DNA from: Neoconidiobolus thromboides FSU 785
Lineage: Eukaryota > Entomophthoromycota > Entomophthoromycetes > Entomophthorales > Neoconidiobolaceae
Length of the DNA: 37,142 bases
NCBI GenBank assembly: GCA_025603075.1
Contig: MU626449.1
Coordinates: 1-37,142 of the forward strand
Reading direction: 5' to 3'
Shown here: piece after piece, positions 1 through 10,675 of the stretch
Numbering within the stretch: position 1 is the first letter of the stretch
Layout of the letters: each line of letters begins with the position of its first letter
Position numbers and translations under genes: made by a program
The notes under the pieces: model-generated
The model's input: the letters and a program-made list of their open reading frames with translations, nothing else
Databases searched by the model: none
What the model was told of the DNA's origin: nothing

Positions 1-613
1 TTCTTCATCTGCAACAAATAAAATATGTACTGTTCTTAGTGGCCCAGCTTTCATTTCGCTCTTAAGCTTCCTTATAGCTTCTATATACATAATGCCAAGG
101 GATTTAACATCTTGAGAACCCCTAGCATAGATGGAATCATAGCCTTCTTTATCTTTGGTTATAGTGGCATTAAAAGGCTCATACGTCCAATGATCCTTCA
201 TAATTAAAAAACAAATCTAAAATGTTAACTAAATTTACTTTTATAACTGGTACTACATCATAGTGAGAGTTCAATACGACCGAAGGTAAGTTTTTATCTG
301 TTCCAGGCCAAGTCAAAACTACAGATGGGGTGCCACTTGGTTGACACTAATATAAAATGTACTTTAGTTAGTTTACTTGGTATAAATAGAAGAGTACCTT
401 AAACTGGGTAAACTTAAGATTGAGCTGGTTGGCTATATTTTCTAAATACTTTACAGTACCATTATAATTTGGATTTGGATGAGAAGTATCAAATTTTAAG
501 AAGTCTATAAAATTCTTAATAGCTAATTGATGGTGCTCAGGCTTATTTTCGAATATTTTTTGAGATGTTATTGTCTGTCCTAGTGATAATAAAACTAAAT
601 TGAGTACTTTCAT
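1..613 (-). CDS. ACY1: Aminoacylase-1-like M20 metallopeptidase, 5' part (cut by window edge)
   Basis: Likely hydrolyses N-acyl-L-amino acids (family knowledge). Three exons are visible: 613-398, 346-239 and 195-1, with GT-AG introns of 51 and 43 bp; all junctions keep phase and give 173 residues. M20 metal and catalytic residues are in place: H100 and D102 in NSHYDVVP, D137 in ARGSQDVK, and the acid pair E172-E173 at the window edge. The stretches VLTWPGT and LNSHYDVVP resemble animal ACY1 more than carboxypeptidase S. The start at 613 gives a hydrophobic N-terminus (MKVLNLVLLSLGQTITSQ) that could be a signal peptide; cytosolic ACY1 lacks one, so the protein may be secreted or vacuolar (inference). 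The C-terminal half, with the remaining zinc ligands, lies outside the window. Confidence 0.88.
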
Positions 614-1931
614 TTTCTAAAATTTGAAAAAATGATTTTTTGATTTTTATAAAAGCATCGATTGTGCATTTATACTTGAAATTCCAAATTGAGCATGTGA
701 CCACATCATAATGAATAAGAATAAACACTTTTCGATTATTAAATTGTAAAAGACAAAAAAGTAAAATATTTCGCGAATGCTAGGATTAACTTATTGATTT
801 GAAATATATTTTTTTACACAAAATATACTTGATTTGGTTCTCATTATATTGACGCTACTTTTTACTCTAGTGTAAGTAGCTAAAAAAGGACAAATGATTG
901 TTTGATTTGATTTATAAGAGAGACTAAATAATAAATAAATTAAAATTAAAATTTTTGTGATGTAAGTAGCTAAATATGTTCATAAGATTATCTGAATTAT
1001 TAGTACAAAAGAATTAAATATTTTTGAATGTAGTAAAGCCGAAAATTCCGGCCATTAAATTATCATTATACATTAGTTCAACAATAAAAGAAATCCGAGA
1101 TCAAAACTAGCTCAAAAACATAAATTTGGGCTTTTGAAATAGTCCAAAAATATGGGAAAATTTGGTTTAAGCATTACAGTCATATTTTTAGCTTTGACAA
1201 CTTGAGATTTGTTCATACATTAAGTTTTTTCTAGAAAATGTTTGCCAAAAACAGCATTTGAGAGTGTTTTTTTTGGCTTCATCACTTTTTTCATTCTTTA
1301 GGCGCTATTTGTGCGGAAAATTTGTTAGTAGAATTCTTAAACACGAAAAAATATCCCCATTTGTTGAATTGACTTATCGAGTTTAAATGATTCAATAGAA
1401 TAAGATCAGATTGTTGGTGATACCAGGAAGTGGACGGATCAAATGGACCCCCCCTCTTCAATTTTAACTTGAAATGATAAACAGTTGAAAAAAAACCCCC
1501 GCATTTAGAAGATGGTTGAAAAATCGTATTTGCTGTAATAGGATTTTGTGATTTTGCTTATAAATTACGAGCAGATGATCGCTATAACAAAATATTCTTC
1601 ATAAAATAATAAAATATTCTAAGCAATACCCCATTTTTATGATAATTTGTACTTTTCAACCATTTGATTATTCTGTAAAAATTATAAAAGTATTGATTGA
1701 ATTATATATTATGAGCAAATGCGCCTTAAATTTAAACATTTATGGTAAAAAACTTTTTTGTAACCTTGAATGATACCAAACAAAGCTACAAGTTATATGA
1801 GAATGCTATGTATGATAAAATCAAAGGTATAAAAAATATTAAGTTTTAAATTCGTGTCAATATATTTAGCTAATAAAGTTTAAAAAGAATAAGCTTACTG
1901 ATAACATTTATAATAAATAGAAAATTGCTGC
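614..1931. other. Intergenic, AT-rich, one MITE
   Basis: Upstream DNA of the ACY1-like gene. It holds one MITE (1259-1359) and a C-run next to an A-run (1448-1500). No convincing coding region was seen on either strand. Confidence 0.6.
1259..1359 (+). mobile_element. MITE copy 1
   Basis: Ends TGAGAGTG and TATCCCCA, with the family core (GGCTTCATCAC, GGCGCTATTTGTGCGGAAAA, TTAGTAGAATTCTTAAACAC). Orientation '+' throughout this list means the GGCTTCA end is on the left. Confidence 0.85.
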
Positions 1932-2800
1932 TTATTCATTATTGCCAATTTTCACATACCCATTTGAGTTATCTTCAGTAGAAATAAAAAGACTTTCAAA
2001 CCCTTGAGTTGTTTCACATTGGATACTCTTATGATCATTTTTTCCACAATGGATACATTTAACCTCAGGTGGTTCATATATACAAATGGCTAAAGGAAGA
2101 TCTTTGCCAACTAAAAATTTATTTGGTATAAGGAATACTACTGCACCATCAGTGTAATAAATTTTCTCATTATCTAATTCTTGAGTACATAATATAACTT
2201 TTCCATAGATGCTAAATCTAGCTTTCAACTTTTACTCTAATTCTTTTCGAATAAACTGATCTCCAAAGTTTAATATAGTTAAACGCATAATAATTTCTGA
2301 AATATCCCATGCTTTATAAGTTTCAACTTTATATCCATTGACTTCCCATTCCTGATTTAAAGCAGATTCTCTATCTTCTTCACTTTTAAATCCAATTTCA
2401 AGCTTACTTTTTCTTTTGATCTTAATCATTAGATGATATTTAAGCTTTTCGATTACTAATTTAGCATAGTTATTCATACTATGCTCTTGAAAACCAATAG
2501 TTGATAAATCCATCATTATTGCGCGTTGAAGCGTTGAAGCATTGCTCTATAAATACCATATATCTCATCTAAAGTACTTAAATTAACAGCATTTGAAGGA
2601 AATGGGGATGTCAATGGAGTTGCAAATGTAGATTTAAATTCAAATACTGGTTTAAGTGGTGTTGAAGAGCTAGGACTATGCCCAAATATAGATTGGGGTC
2701 CAGGCCCAAATATATAGGAAGGCCGCTTACCTTTGTTAATAAAACTCGTACCAATTTTTACTTTATCCAAAATATAATATTTCTTTATTAAAATATACAA
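1932..2800 (-). pseudogene. Copy A: RRM-like + CCHC zinc-knuckle protein, broken
   Basis: Read leftward from about 2800. A Ser/Gly/Pro-rich N-terminus (2800-2519) is followed, after a one-base frameshift next to the MMDLS motif (about 2516), by an RRM-like segment with KSEEDRESALNQEW and NGYKVETY. An in-frame TAA (2234-2232) replaces a Glu codon seen as GKELEEKL in copy C. The frame then stays open through a second RRM-like segment (KARFSIYGKV, GAVVFLIPN) to a zinc knuckle C-I-H-C-x4-H-x4-C and ends at 1932. This is the best preserved zinc knuckle in the window. The architecture suggests a nucleic-acid-binding, Gag or LINE-ORF1-like protein (inference). No reverse transcriptase is adjacent. 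Confidence 0.7.
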
Positions 2801-2940
2801 AAGAACTTGATCTTAAAGTTAGCTCTTTGGGGTTATTGTACCAATTAACCAATCAAGTATCATAATTTAATATGGAGCATAAGAACAAAATAAAGGAGTG
2901 AGATCACAGTAAAAATAAAGACAGCTAAAAATTCATATTA

Positions 2941-3042
2941 TGGGGGTGTGTTTTTGTATTTGTGAATTTTACTAACAATTTTTCCACTCAAATAGCGCTT
3001 AGAAGACAGAAGAAAGTAATGAAGCCAAAAAAAGCAGCCCCA
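2941..3042 (-). mobile_element. MITE copy 2
   Basis: Ends TGGGGGTG and CAGCCCCA. The core carries AGCGCTTAGAAGACAG in place of the usual A-run. It creates a spurious 65-codon frame over 2938-3135. Confidence 0.9.
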
Positions 3043-3240
3043 TATATAATATTTAGAGTCAAAAAAGTTTGTGAAAACAATAAATGAAAACTCTTTTAAT
3101 AAAATACTTATTTCAAAGAAAGCCGTTTGCTTCAACGATAGAGAATGGTTAGTTTTTCAAAGGATAAAGCACTGACGTAACAGTATTTGGTTATTGGTAG
3201 TAAAACTAAACACCAATCATTAGACAGGTAAAAAATCATA

Positions 3241-3339
3241 TGGGGATGTTTTTTTTGGCTTCATTGTTTTTCCCATCTTTAGGCATTATTTAAGCGAAAA
3301 ATTGTTAGCAAAATTCTTAAACACAAAAATACATCCCCA
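3241..3339 (+). mobile_element. MITE copy 3
   Basis: Perfect outer ends TGGGGATG and CATCCCCA, flanked by TA on both sides (CATA before, TATA after). The core is shortened to GGCATTATTTAAGCG. Confidence 0.93.
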
Positions 3340-3761
3340 TATATTAACTAAAAGCGACCATTAATATAAAACTTAAGAGTTACACGTTATATTGTTTTGA
3401 TATTTCTGTAGTGTACATTGCTCTAGCATGTATTATTTATGCCAACATAGGATATTTATGTAATTGAACTCTAGATATAATTTGTTATTTTGCTACTTTG
3501 TTATCAAGGCTATATTTTTCTCTGATTCAACTAAGACTATTTTAATCGGTTGATTCTTAATAGTTTCACTTTATTTTTAAAAGGAATGCTAACTTGGATG
3601 CTGCTTTATACAAGGAAGACAAAATACAACAGCTCTTTATTTCTTTTTGAGTTACATACCTAAGGGAGTACTTGTTAAAAATTCATGAAATTTACTCTAA
3701 AAAGGTAACAACATTGGAAGTGATATAACATCCAGATCAAATAACCTTTTGCTAATGTTTT

Positions 3762-4161
3762 TGTGAAATCTGGTACTCAGGGTTTGGAGTCAAGAACAGC
3801 TATTGCTGGGTTGACTACACTATAAGTCGAAAGGTCTTAGTTTATGTAACTAAGATAGACTTGAATTATGAGGAATAGCACGTAATAGGTTACAAGCTAT
3901 ATAAGACAAATAGAATAGACAATACTAATGTAAAATCTATGTAAAATAATATTAAGAAAACTTAGTGGCTTTATTAAATGTTGGAGATATCAGGGATTAA
4001 TTCAGTTAAAAAGCCTCGAACTATTATACTCTGTAAACTCTTTTATACTCTGAAAAGTATAAGTATCAAAATGAGAAGATAATATTCTTTTGGGTGGAAC
4101 TAGAAATTCTCATAACAAATCAAAATAATTAACCATGGGACTGACGAAGCGATATTTCACA
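3762..4161. mobile_element. Solo LTR (copy 1) of an LTR retrotransposon
   Basis: A 400-bp unit opening TGTGAAAT and closing ATTTCACA, i.e. TG...CA with an 8-bp terminal inverted repeat. The 5 bp on either side (3757-3761 and 4162-4166) are both GTTTT, a perfect target-site duplication. A diverged second copy lies at 33380-33845. No gag, pol or primer-binding region is next to it, so it is a solo LTR left by recombination. It lacks about 66 bp present in the second copy near its right end. Confidence 0.88.
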
Positions 4162-4530
4162 GTTTTCTCATCAATTTTAAAAGTGTATAATCTAATGCGA
4201 AGGAGTAAAAATTCACAAGGTAAAATGGATTTCTAACTGGTAAAGAACACCTAAATAAGCAACAGGCCTGATACAACTTTTTATTAAAGTCATAAAATAT
4301 GGTAGTTTTATTGTATATCTAAGTTTCAATACTTAAAATACATGGTTATTATCAAAATACACAAGGTCATAAATCATAAGCTAAATTAGTTAAATCAAAG
4401 CTAGGCCATATGTGAAAAAGGCATCTAAGCAGCTAAACACATTAAATGATATTCAAAATAAAATAACAAATAAAAAGCAAAATATAACGTAATATCATAA
4501 AGCATGGACTTTAAATGATAATTATATATA

Positions 4531-4628
4531 TGGGGATGTGTTTTTTTGTTTAAGAATTTTATTACAATCTTTTCACTCAAATAGTGCTTAAAAAATGTAA
4601 AGGTAATGAAATCAAAAAAACATCCTCA
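4531..4628 (-). mobile_element. MITE copy 4
   Basis: Ends TGGGGATG and CATCCTCA inside TATA flanks; core AATAGTGCTTAAAAAATG. Confidence 0.9.
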
Positions 4629-4945
4629 TATAATACTTCGGCTTATGTAAAATATGTAGTATTCATTTTTGGTTATGCTTAATAAAAATCTTGTCGCCGC
4701 TAAATAAGATATTAACACTTAGTTTAGTTTAGTTTAGTATAAAGCTTAAAATAAAATATACATTAAACTAAAGGTACCGATCTATATATTTTCAAAATCT
4801 GGTATTTATTAAAAATCAGATAAAGAACAACTTTGGTTTTGTTTATTACATATGATTTTAATATGTATTTATTGCTAAATTTTTTTTTTCAATACTAACA
4901 TAAATAGTAAAAATTAAGTAAAATTACAAAACTCAAATCACTAAA

Positions 4946-5043
4946 TGGGGATGTTTTTTTTGGTTTCATTATTTTTCCATTTCTTAAGCGCTATCTGAGT
5001 GGAAAATTTGTTAGTAAAATTCTTAAACACAAATACATCCTCA
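4946..5043 (+). mobile_element. MITE copy 5
   Basis: Ends TGGGGATG and CATCCTCA; core AAGCGCTATCTGAGTGG. Confidence 0.9.
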
Positions 5044-5690
5044 TTTGTTTAAAATTAAATTAACCAATCAAGTATATAAATGTGATATAAAATATTAAAA
5101 GAAAGATTAACCATAAATAAAAGAAATGGTATTCGAAAAGTTAAATTATATTACTTAAAAAGAATACCAATAAAACACTATATTTAGTATTGCATGTCCA
5201 GTCTAAAATAATGAACAAAGTATAATTTTTCAAAGGATAGAATATCAACTCATTTTTGCTTAATCAATAATATCAAAATTAAACCATAGTATTTTGCATA
5301 ATTATTGTATTTTCTTTATAAGCGATTTTTGCAAAAATATTCCATTTTTTAAAGAATCTGTTTAAAAAAAAACTAATTCTATAAATTATACAGCAGTTTC
5401 TGTTATATTGCTGTAGTACAAACAATAAACAAGGTTTCAATTTATATGTTTATACTAAACAAATGTTATTTTTTAATGAATCGAGGTGTACCGAATGGAT
5501 TTATAAATAGTTACTAAAAAGAGTATATCGAATATAAATAGAATAAAAAAATGAAAAATATTAACATTTAGTATCAAATTTAATACAATCTTAAAATAAA
5601 AAGATTAAAGAGAACTTTCAATAAAATAAACGTGATACAGAGTATTGTTCATTATTTTTTCATCCATTTTAAATACTATTCAAATTATGT

Positions 5691-6258
5691 CTAAATAAAT
5701 AAGTTTTCAAAGCCTTGAATTATTTCATATTGATCACCTCTATCAGCAGTACTTTCACAATGAATACATTTCCTTTGAACTGGTTCATACGCACAGGTAG
5801 CTAATCGAAGATTTTTGCTACTCAAAAGCTTAATTAGTATTACTAATTTATCAGATAATACATCATCCTTTGAAATAAGAAAAACTACTACATCATTACA
5901 ATGAAACTTATGAGTATAATTTAATGAGTGAATACAAGAAATTGTTCTTTCCTAAACATTAAATCTGTTTGTTAACTTCTCTTCTAATACTTTGCTATCA
6001 ATTTCATCTCCGAAAACCGATATAGCTAGGCACAAAGCAGTATCTTTGCGATATCATAATATGTATGTTTTTACTTCATGTTATTAAACTGACATTTCTG
6101 TTTAATACAAATTTTCGATTTTGCTCGCATTCGAGCCCAGTTTTGGATTTTCTTCTTACAATTTCACCTATTAAACAATGCCTTAAAACGAGTAGCTAAG
6201 TAGTCAGTACATTCATCGAAATCATGCGTTTCAATCCTCCTACTAGATACTTTATGAT
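5691..6258 (-). pseudogene. Copy D: RRM-like + zinc-knuckle protein, broken
   Basis: Same family as copy A. Recognisable blocks, read leftward, are KTYIL (about 6065), DSKVLEEKL, HCNDVVVFLIS, DVLSDKLVI, then YEPVQRKCIHC. There are several in-frame stops, for example after NRFNV near 5955. The zinc knuckle keeps C-x2-C, but the His position reads Asp or Arg and the last Cys is Tyr, so metal binding would be lost. The N-terminal part (6060-6258) is only faintly recognisable. It is more decayed than A and C. Confidence 0.65.
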
Positions 6259-6401
6259 GATTAAAATAAGCCTTGCTAAAATACGTAATTACTCCGTATC
6301 GAAAGGATAATTTGTCAATGTTATAACTCTAACCTATAGTAACTAAAATTTTAGAATGCGAAGTACATTTAAGTTTTAATTACTATTATCTTTGCTACTA
6401 A

Positions 6402-6503
6402 TGGGGATATTTTTTTTGGCTTTATCGCTTTTTCTATTCTTTAAGCGCTATTTGAGCGGAAAATTTGGTAGCAAAAATTCTTAAATGCAAAAATACATCC
6501 CCA
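6402..6503 (+). mobile_element. MITE copy 6
   Basis: Ends TGGGGATA and CATCCCCA with TA flanks; core AAGCGCTATTTGAGCGG is at consensus. Confidence 0.92.
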
Positions 6504-6823
6504 TATACTAGTTGTGCTTACTAAATTTCTGTAGAGCAAAATCAAATTATAACGATATTGCTTGCCAAATTAGCCCTGGCTAAGTAAAAATTATTCTTCA
6601 ATGATCAAAAGGGATCAAAGATTATAATTCAATCGAGCATGATTTTTTGAGATTTCTGGTACTCAAAGAGTTAATAAAAAGTAGAGAAACGCAATAGAAT
6701 AATAGTGCGATCTAAGTAGGAATACAAGACACTAATAAAATAAATATATTTAATAATGAAAAGCAAGAATTTTTTTGAATTATTATAAGTATAGATTTGA
6801 AATACAAAATAAATCATAATATT

Positions 6824-6922
6824 TGGGGATGTATCTGTATTTAAGAATTTTACTAACAATTTTTCCACTCAAATAGCACTTAAAAGATGGAAAAAGTAAT
6901 GAAGCCAAAAAAAACATCCCCA
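6824..6922 (-). mobile_element. MITE copy 7
   Basis: Ends TGGGGATG and CATCCCCA; inverted relative to copy 6, about 320 bp away. Confidence 0.92.
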
Positions 6923-7009
6923 TCATTTGTTATATTCTAATGTATTTATTTATAATGCTTTAAAATCAATAAGCCTGTTATAAATATCTTATAAAATACT
7001 ATTTATTAT

Positions 7010-7740
7010 TTATTCTTCTTTCTCAACTCTCGAATTATTATTTGAACTGTTTACTGGGGGTTCGAATAATATTTGGTGATCATCAACTGTCTTGCCTCGA
7101 CTACTCATGTCCCTTCGACTTTTGGAATGAATACATTCAATCTCAACTAGTTTATGATTGTAAAGACTAGCTGCAAGATCTTTGTGTATTAAAGATCTAC
7201 TTGATACTACTAGCTTACTATATAGTACATCACCATTTAATGTGATAAATATATTTACATCATTCCTATGAAAACCACTGCAGCTATCTATAGTGAATAT
7301 GAGAGACACTCTTCCCATAAAGATTAAATCTAGCTTTTATATTTCCTTTAATTCATCACCAACGACATCATCTTCAGAAACTAACAGTGATGAATTCAAA
7401 ACAGGATCTAGATAGTACCATAATACATCTGCTTGTGCTTCATATCCCTTAAACTCTCATTTTATTTTCAAAGTATGGGAGTGTTTTTTTAACTTCATTA
7501 TTTTTTCCATTTTTTAAGCCCTATTTAAGCGGAAAATTTGTTAGTAAAATTCTTAAACATAAAAATACATCCCCGTATATTATTTACTTTATCCATCTTT
7601 AAGCTCAATTTCGAATGTTTGTTCTTTACGTATACCCATCAGACAATAGACTAGTTTTTTGATAATGAGTTCACTACATTCTCTCATATTACGTACTTCA
7701 AAGTTTTTATCAGGTGCTATACAACTTCTAAAATTAAGCT
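7010..7740 (-). pseudogene. Copy B: RRM-like + zinc-knuckle protein split by a MITE
   Basis: Read leftward: NMRECSELIIKKL and QTFEIELK (7740-7590), then a MITE (7476-7575), then GYEAQADVLWYYLD, DDVVGDELKEI, an in-frame TAA near 7336, MGRVSLIF, NDVNIFITLNGDV and LVEIECIHSKSRRD, ending at 7010. Removing the MITE and one TA keeps the two parts in one register. The zinc knuckle is ruined, since its second Cys is Ser. A further stop lies beside the insertion point. It ends in an Asn/Ser run and a Glu-rich tail (RVEKEE) not seen in copy C. Confidence 0.68.
7476..7575 (+). mobile_element. MITE copy 8, inserted in zinc-knuckle copy B
   Basis: 100 bp with ends TGGGAGTG and CATCCCCG, flanked by TA at 7474-7475 and 7576-7577. 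It interrupts pseudogene B in its first RRM-like segment. Confidence 0.93.
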
Positions 7741-8378
7741 TAGACAAACTCAGTCTTATCTCATATAGATAAAATGATATAAAATGTTCCTCGATCCTAC
7801 CATATTTAATAAATCTTAGAATTTAAAAATTATTTAAATATACTATTTACATCTTTTACTACTAATCATTTTAGCTTTAAACTTATTTTCTATTAACATA
7901 TCTTCTATAATTTCAGCTATAGACAAACATTTTTTTAATTTACTTTAGTACACTATTTATATTAAATCAATTTAGTAAATATTTGATTTCAGCTTAAATT
8001 GTTTTTTGATCACATATTAGATAAATAATGCTATCACGTTTTTTACTGTTTCAGTCTTTTAGCCATTTTTATGTTAGCTAAATAATGAAATTTTATTAGT
8101 CAATTTTATTAAACTGTGAATTTTGCTGTATATTCCAACTTATAGAAATACCAACATGATAATCTTTAGAAAAAAATACTATAGCATACGATAAACTCTA
8201 ACTATAAGATGAATTGTAAATTTAAATGGGATTTAATATAATAAAAGCTCAATATCACAAGATTGAAACGTTAAGTTATAACAAGTTAATATAATTTAGC
8301 GTATTTATTTATAATAATTTAAAATCAACAAGCTTTCTAAGGAAGATATAAAGTATTATCCTTCATTTGTCCTTCCTT
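7741..8378. other. Intergenic between copies B and C
   Basis: AT-rich; no gene, MITE or LTR recognised. Confidence 0.5.
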
Positions 8379-9162
8379 TTAAACTTTCTCATAGCTGTCT
8401 AAATTGATATCTGTAAGCTCAAATAGCTTCTTTAAGCTATCAACTGTTTCACAGTGATTACTGTTGTGCGTATTACTTTTACAATGAATACATTTAACTT
8501 CAGCTGGTTCATAGCTACTTGTAGCTATTGGAAGATCCTTTCTAACTAAAAATTTATTTGGTATTATCAATTTACCAGCTAATACATTATTGTTTGGAAT
8601 AATGAAAACCACTACGTCGTATAAATAAAATTCATTATCAGTATCTAATAAATGAGTACACGAGATTTTTCCATAAATACTAAAACTAACTTTTAATTTC
8701 TCTTCCAATTCCTTACCAACAATATCACCTCCGAAATTAGAAACTATTAAACGCATAACAATTTCAGAATGATACCATAATCAGTACGTTTTAATTTTGT
8801 ACCCACGAAATTCCCACTTTTGTTTTAATGCATATTCTCTATCTTGCTCATTTTTAAATCCAATTTCTATTTTTTTTTCCTTTAAATTCTCCCATTGGAC
8901 GATAGTCTATTGTCTCAGTTATCTTTGTAACAAAATCAGAACAACTGATTGCCCCAGTTTCATGATGCCCTACTCCAGTTTGAAATGATGATGCTCCATG
9001 ATCATGAGAGTTAGCTCTAGAAAAATCCATCATAATTGCATATCGAAGGGATGTTCTATGAATGCTGTAATTTTCACCTATATTGTTTAAAAGCTTATTG
9101 GTTGCGGAAAAGTTTGATGAAGGTCCAAAATTGTTACATGATCTATTCATTTTAACTTTCAA
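8379..9162 (-). pseudogene. Copy C: RRM-like + zinc-knuckle protein, frameshifted
   Basis: The most complete copy. From 9162 leftward: an N-terminal region with TSLRYAIMMDFS, then a frameshift at an A-run (about 8870-8880), after which IEIGFKNEQDREYALKQKW and RGYKIKTY continue in the next frame. A TGA near 8785 precedes LWYHSEIVMRL. From there an open frame of over 120 codons runs through GKELEEKLKVSFSIYGKI, DVVVFIIPNN and LAGKLIIPNKFLVRKDLP to a zinc knuckle C-I-H-C-x4-H-x4-C (CIHCKSNTHNSNHC), ending at 8379. The first half mirrors an RRM (hydrophobic strand, then NG), the second a further RRM-like fold (inference). Few lesions suggest recent inactivation or a sequencing error in the A-run. 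Confidence 0.7.
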
Positions 9163-9535
9163 TCTTGTTTTTATTTATAGCACTATATTTTTAATTATTA
9201 AAGACAAACTTGAAAAAAGCTTAGATCTTAATGAGGAAATGACTTTATATAATTAAAATTATGCGATCGGAAAAATTGCAGCTAACTGGTAAAGGCTTTA
9301 ACACTATCAGTATTATAGTTTGTGAAAGTATAGAGCGGGCTCTCTCTTAGGTCATTTGAGGATCAAAAATCAACTTATCTTTATTTTCAGATTAATCATA
9401 TATACTATGTTTATCTTAGCTGTTTAAACTTTGACTAGACTTTTTAATAAATAACTTAATTTACAATCACAATACTTAAATGCTATGAAGTCCGACTATA
9501 TCAAAATTTATTTCATTATAAGTTGGAAGTTAAAT
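9163..9535. other. Intergenic, 3' of CHMP3
   Basis: AT-rich spacer between pseudogene C and the CHMP3 stop codon. Nothing recognised. Confidence 0.5.
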
Positions 9536-10451
9536 TTAATCTCTTAAAGCAGAAAGTCTAGCCCTCATATCATCCCAATCTTCGTCTTGAACTTGTTCTT
9601 GAATAGGTTCTTGGGTATCAGTCTGTAAAAAGATTAATATCATTTTAAAACATAATAAAACAAAGACATACTACCAACTCATTGTTGACTGGTTGTACTT
9701 CACCTAGGGCGCCTTGAAGTTTGATTTAGTTTCAAAATATTAATAGGTTAAAGTTAAAATAAATTTTTTACCTTCCGTTATTTCAAATAAGATTTTATTA
9801 ACTTCTTCTTCAGCTTCAGAATCAATTTCTTCCTCATCCAGCCCATCGATGGTATCTTCAATCATCTCTCCAATAATACCAGTCTAAAAATAGGTTAATC
9901 TTTTGTTTCTTATTTTTAAATCTTAAATTACTTTCATCAACTCTTTAGATAACTCCATCATCGCTTTATTGATCTCTGGTAACTTTACCAAATTATTAAC
10001 TAATTTCATGACCTCAGCACTCTTTTGTAAAGTACCTGACATCTTAGCCATAGCTAGCGTTAAAGTCTTAGCTCATTTTTTTCTCACTACAAAATTTTAA
10101 AAAATCATCCTTACCAGTTTGTTGTTGTAGTTGCATCATAATAGAATTCAATTGAGCTTTTGAAGTATGTAATCTTTGTTTATGCTTTCTAGTACGTACA
10201 AGCTCTTTAGCTAATATTTTACATGATATCATATCTTTTCTTTTAGCTACTTGTTTTATTGCCATTTTAGCTTTTTTTTCTTCACTTTCAATGCCACGTA
10301 TTTGACGATCAATCGTTCTTTCTTGCGTCCTTATTGTGGAGCGCCACTTTCTAAACTAGTTATTTTGTTAGCTGTGTTTGGATAAAATGGAGTCTAATGA
10401 GTTTACTAATTCATCTGGTGTGGGTTGTTTAAAAAATAAATTTTTTATCAT
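9536..10451 (-). CDS. VPS24: ESCRT-III subunit CHMP3/Vps24
   Basis: ESCRT-III filament subunit that works at endosomes in multivesicular-body formation and membrane scission. Six exons (10451-10407, 10355-10115, 10071-9932, 9883-9772, 9712-9675, 9622-9536) splice in phase to 220 residues, the usual CHMP3 length. Diagnostic stretches are KELMK followed by [24 protein letters not shown], and a basic N-terminal half with [12 protein letters not shown] and SKAQLNS. The C-terminus [14 protein letters not shown] fits an MIM1 motif, which binds the Vps4 MIT domain. The exon 1 start at 10451 gives the short FKQPTPDEL lead seen in the family. The 5' end lies 224 bp from the ERV2 stop, on the same strand. 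Confidence 0.93.
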
Positions 10452-10675
10452 TAAAAAAATAAAGTTTCTATTTATTCTTTTTTTTGTCAATTTACAGTTC
10501 TAAAAATTTCACCTTTATCTAAAATTAGATTTAACAATTTGCCATAAACATAAAATAGATAAAAATAAATGTATAAAAATTTATTATATCGAATAACATT
10601 GATTTTGTAAAGAAAATAAAAATTAATTTTTGATTAAGATAAGAATAGTGAGTGTTAAAATTATAACTCTAAATA

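Larger units (their letters stand above)
3340..5690. other. Intergenic, repeats only
   Basis: Apart from the solo LTR (3762-4161) and two MITEs (4531, 4946) this stretch is AT-rich filler, with a short TTAGT repeat near 4720-4737. No gene was recognised. Confidence 0.55.
6259..7009. other. Intergenic between copies D and B, two MITEs
   Basis: Contains MITEs 6 and 7 in opposite orientation. At about 6650 an 11-base match (CTGGTACTCA context) to the left end of the LTR may be an LTR remnant. No gene was seen; the 65-codon frame at 6671-6868 is partly MITE. Confidence 0.5.

Noticed and set aside
2938-3135. 65-codon minus-strand frame
   Set aside because: It runs through MITE copy 2. The peptide KRYLSGKIVSKIHKYK recurs wherever the MITE is read in this frame (also 18540 and 25912-26235), so it reflects the element, not a gene.
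6643-6672. Possible LTR left-end remnant (CTGGTACTCA context)
   Set aside because: Only about 11 bases match; could be chance.
8771-8880. Intron in zinc-knuckle copy C to explain the frameshift and TGA
   Set aside because: No GT-AG pair restores the frame while keeping residues shared with copies A and B; pseudogene lesions fit better.
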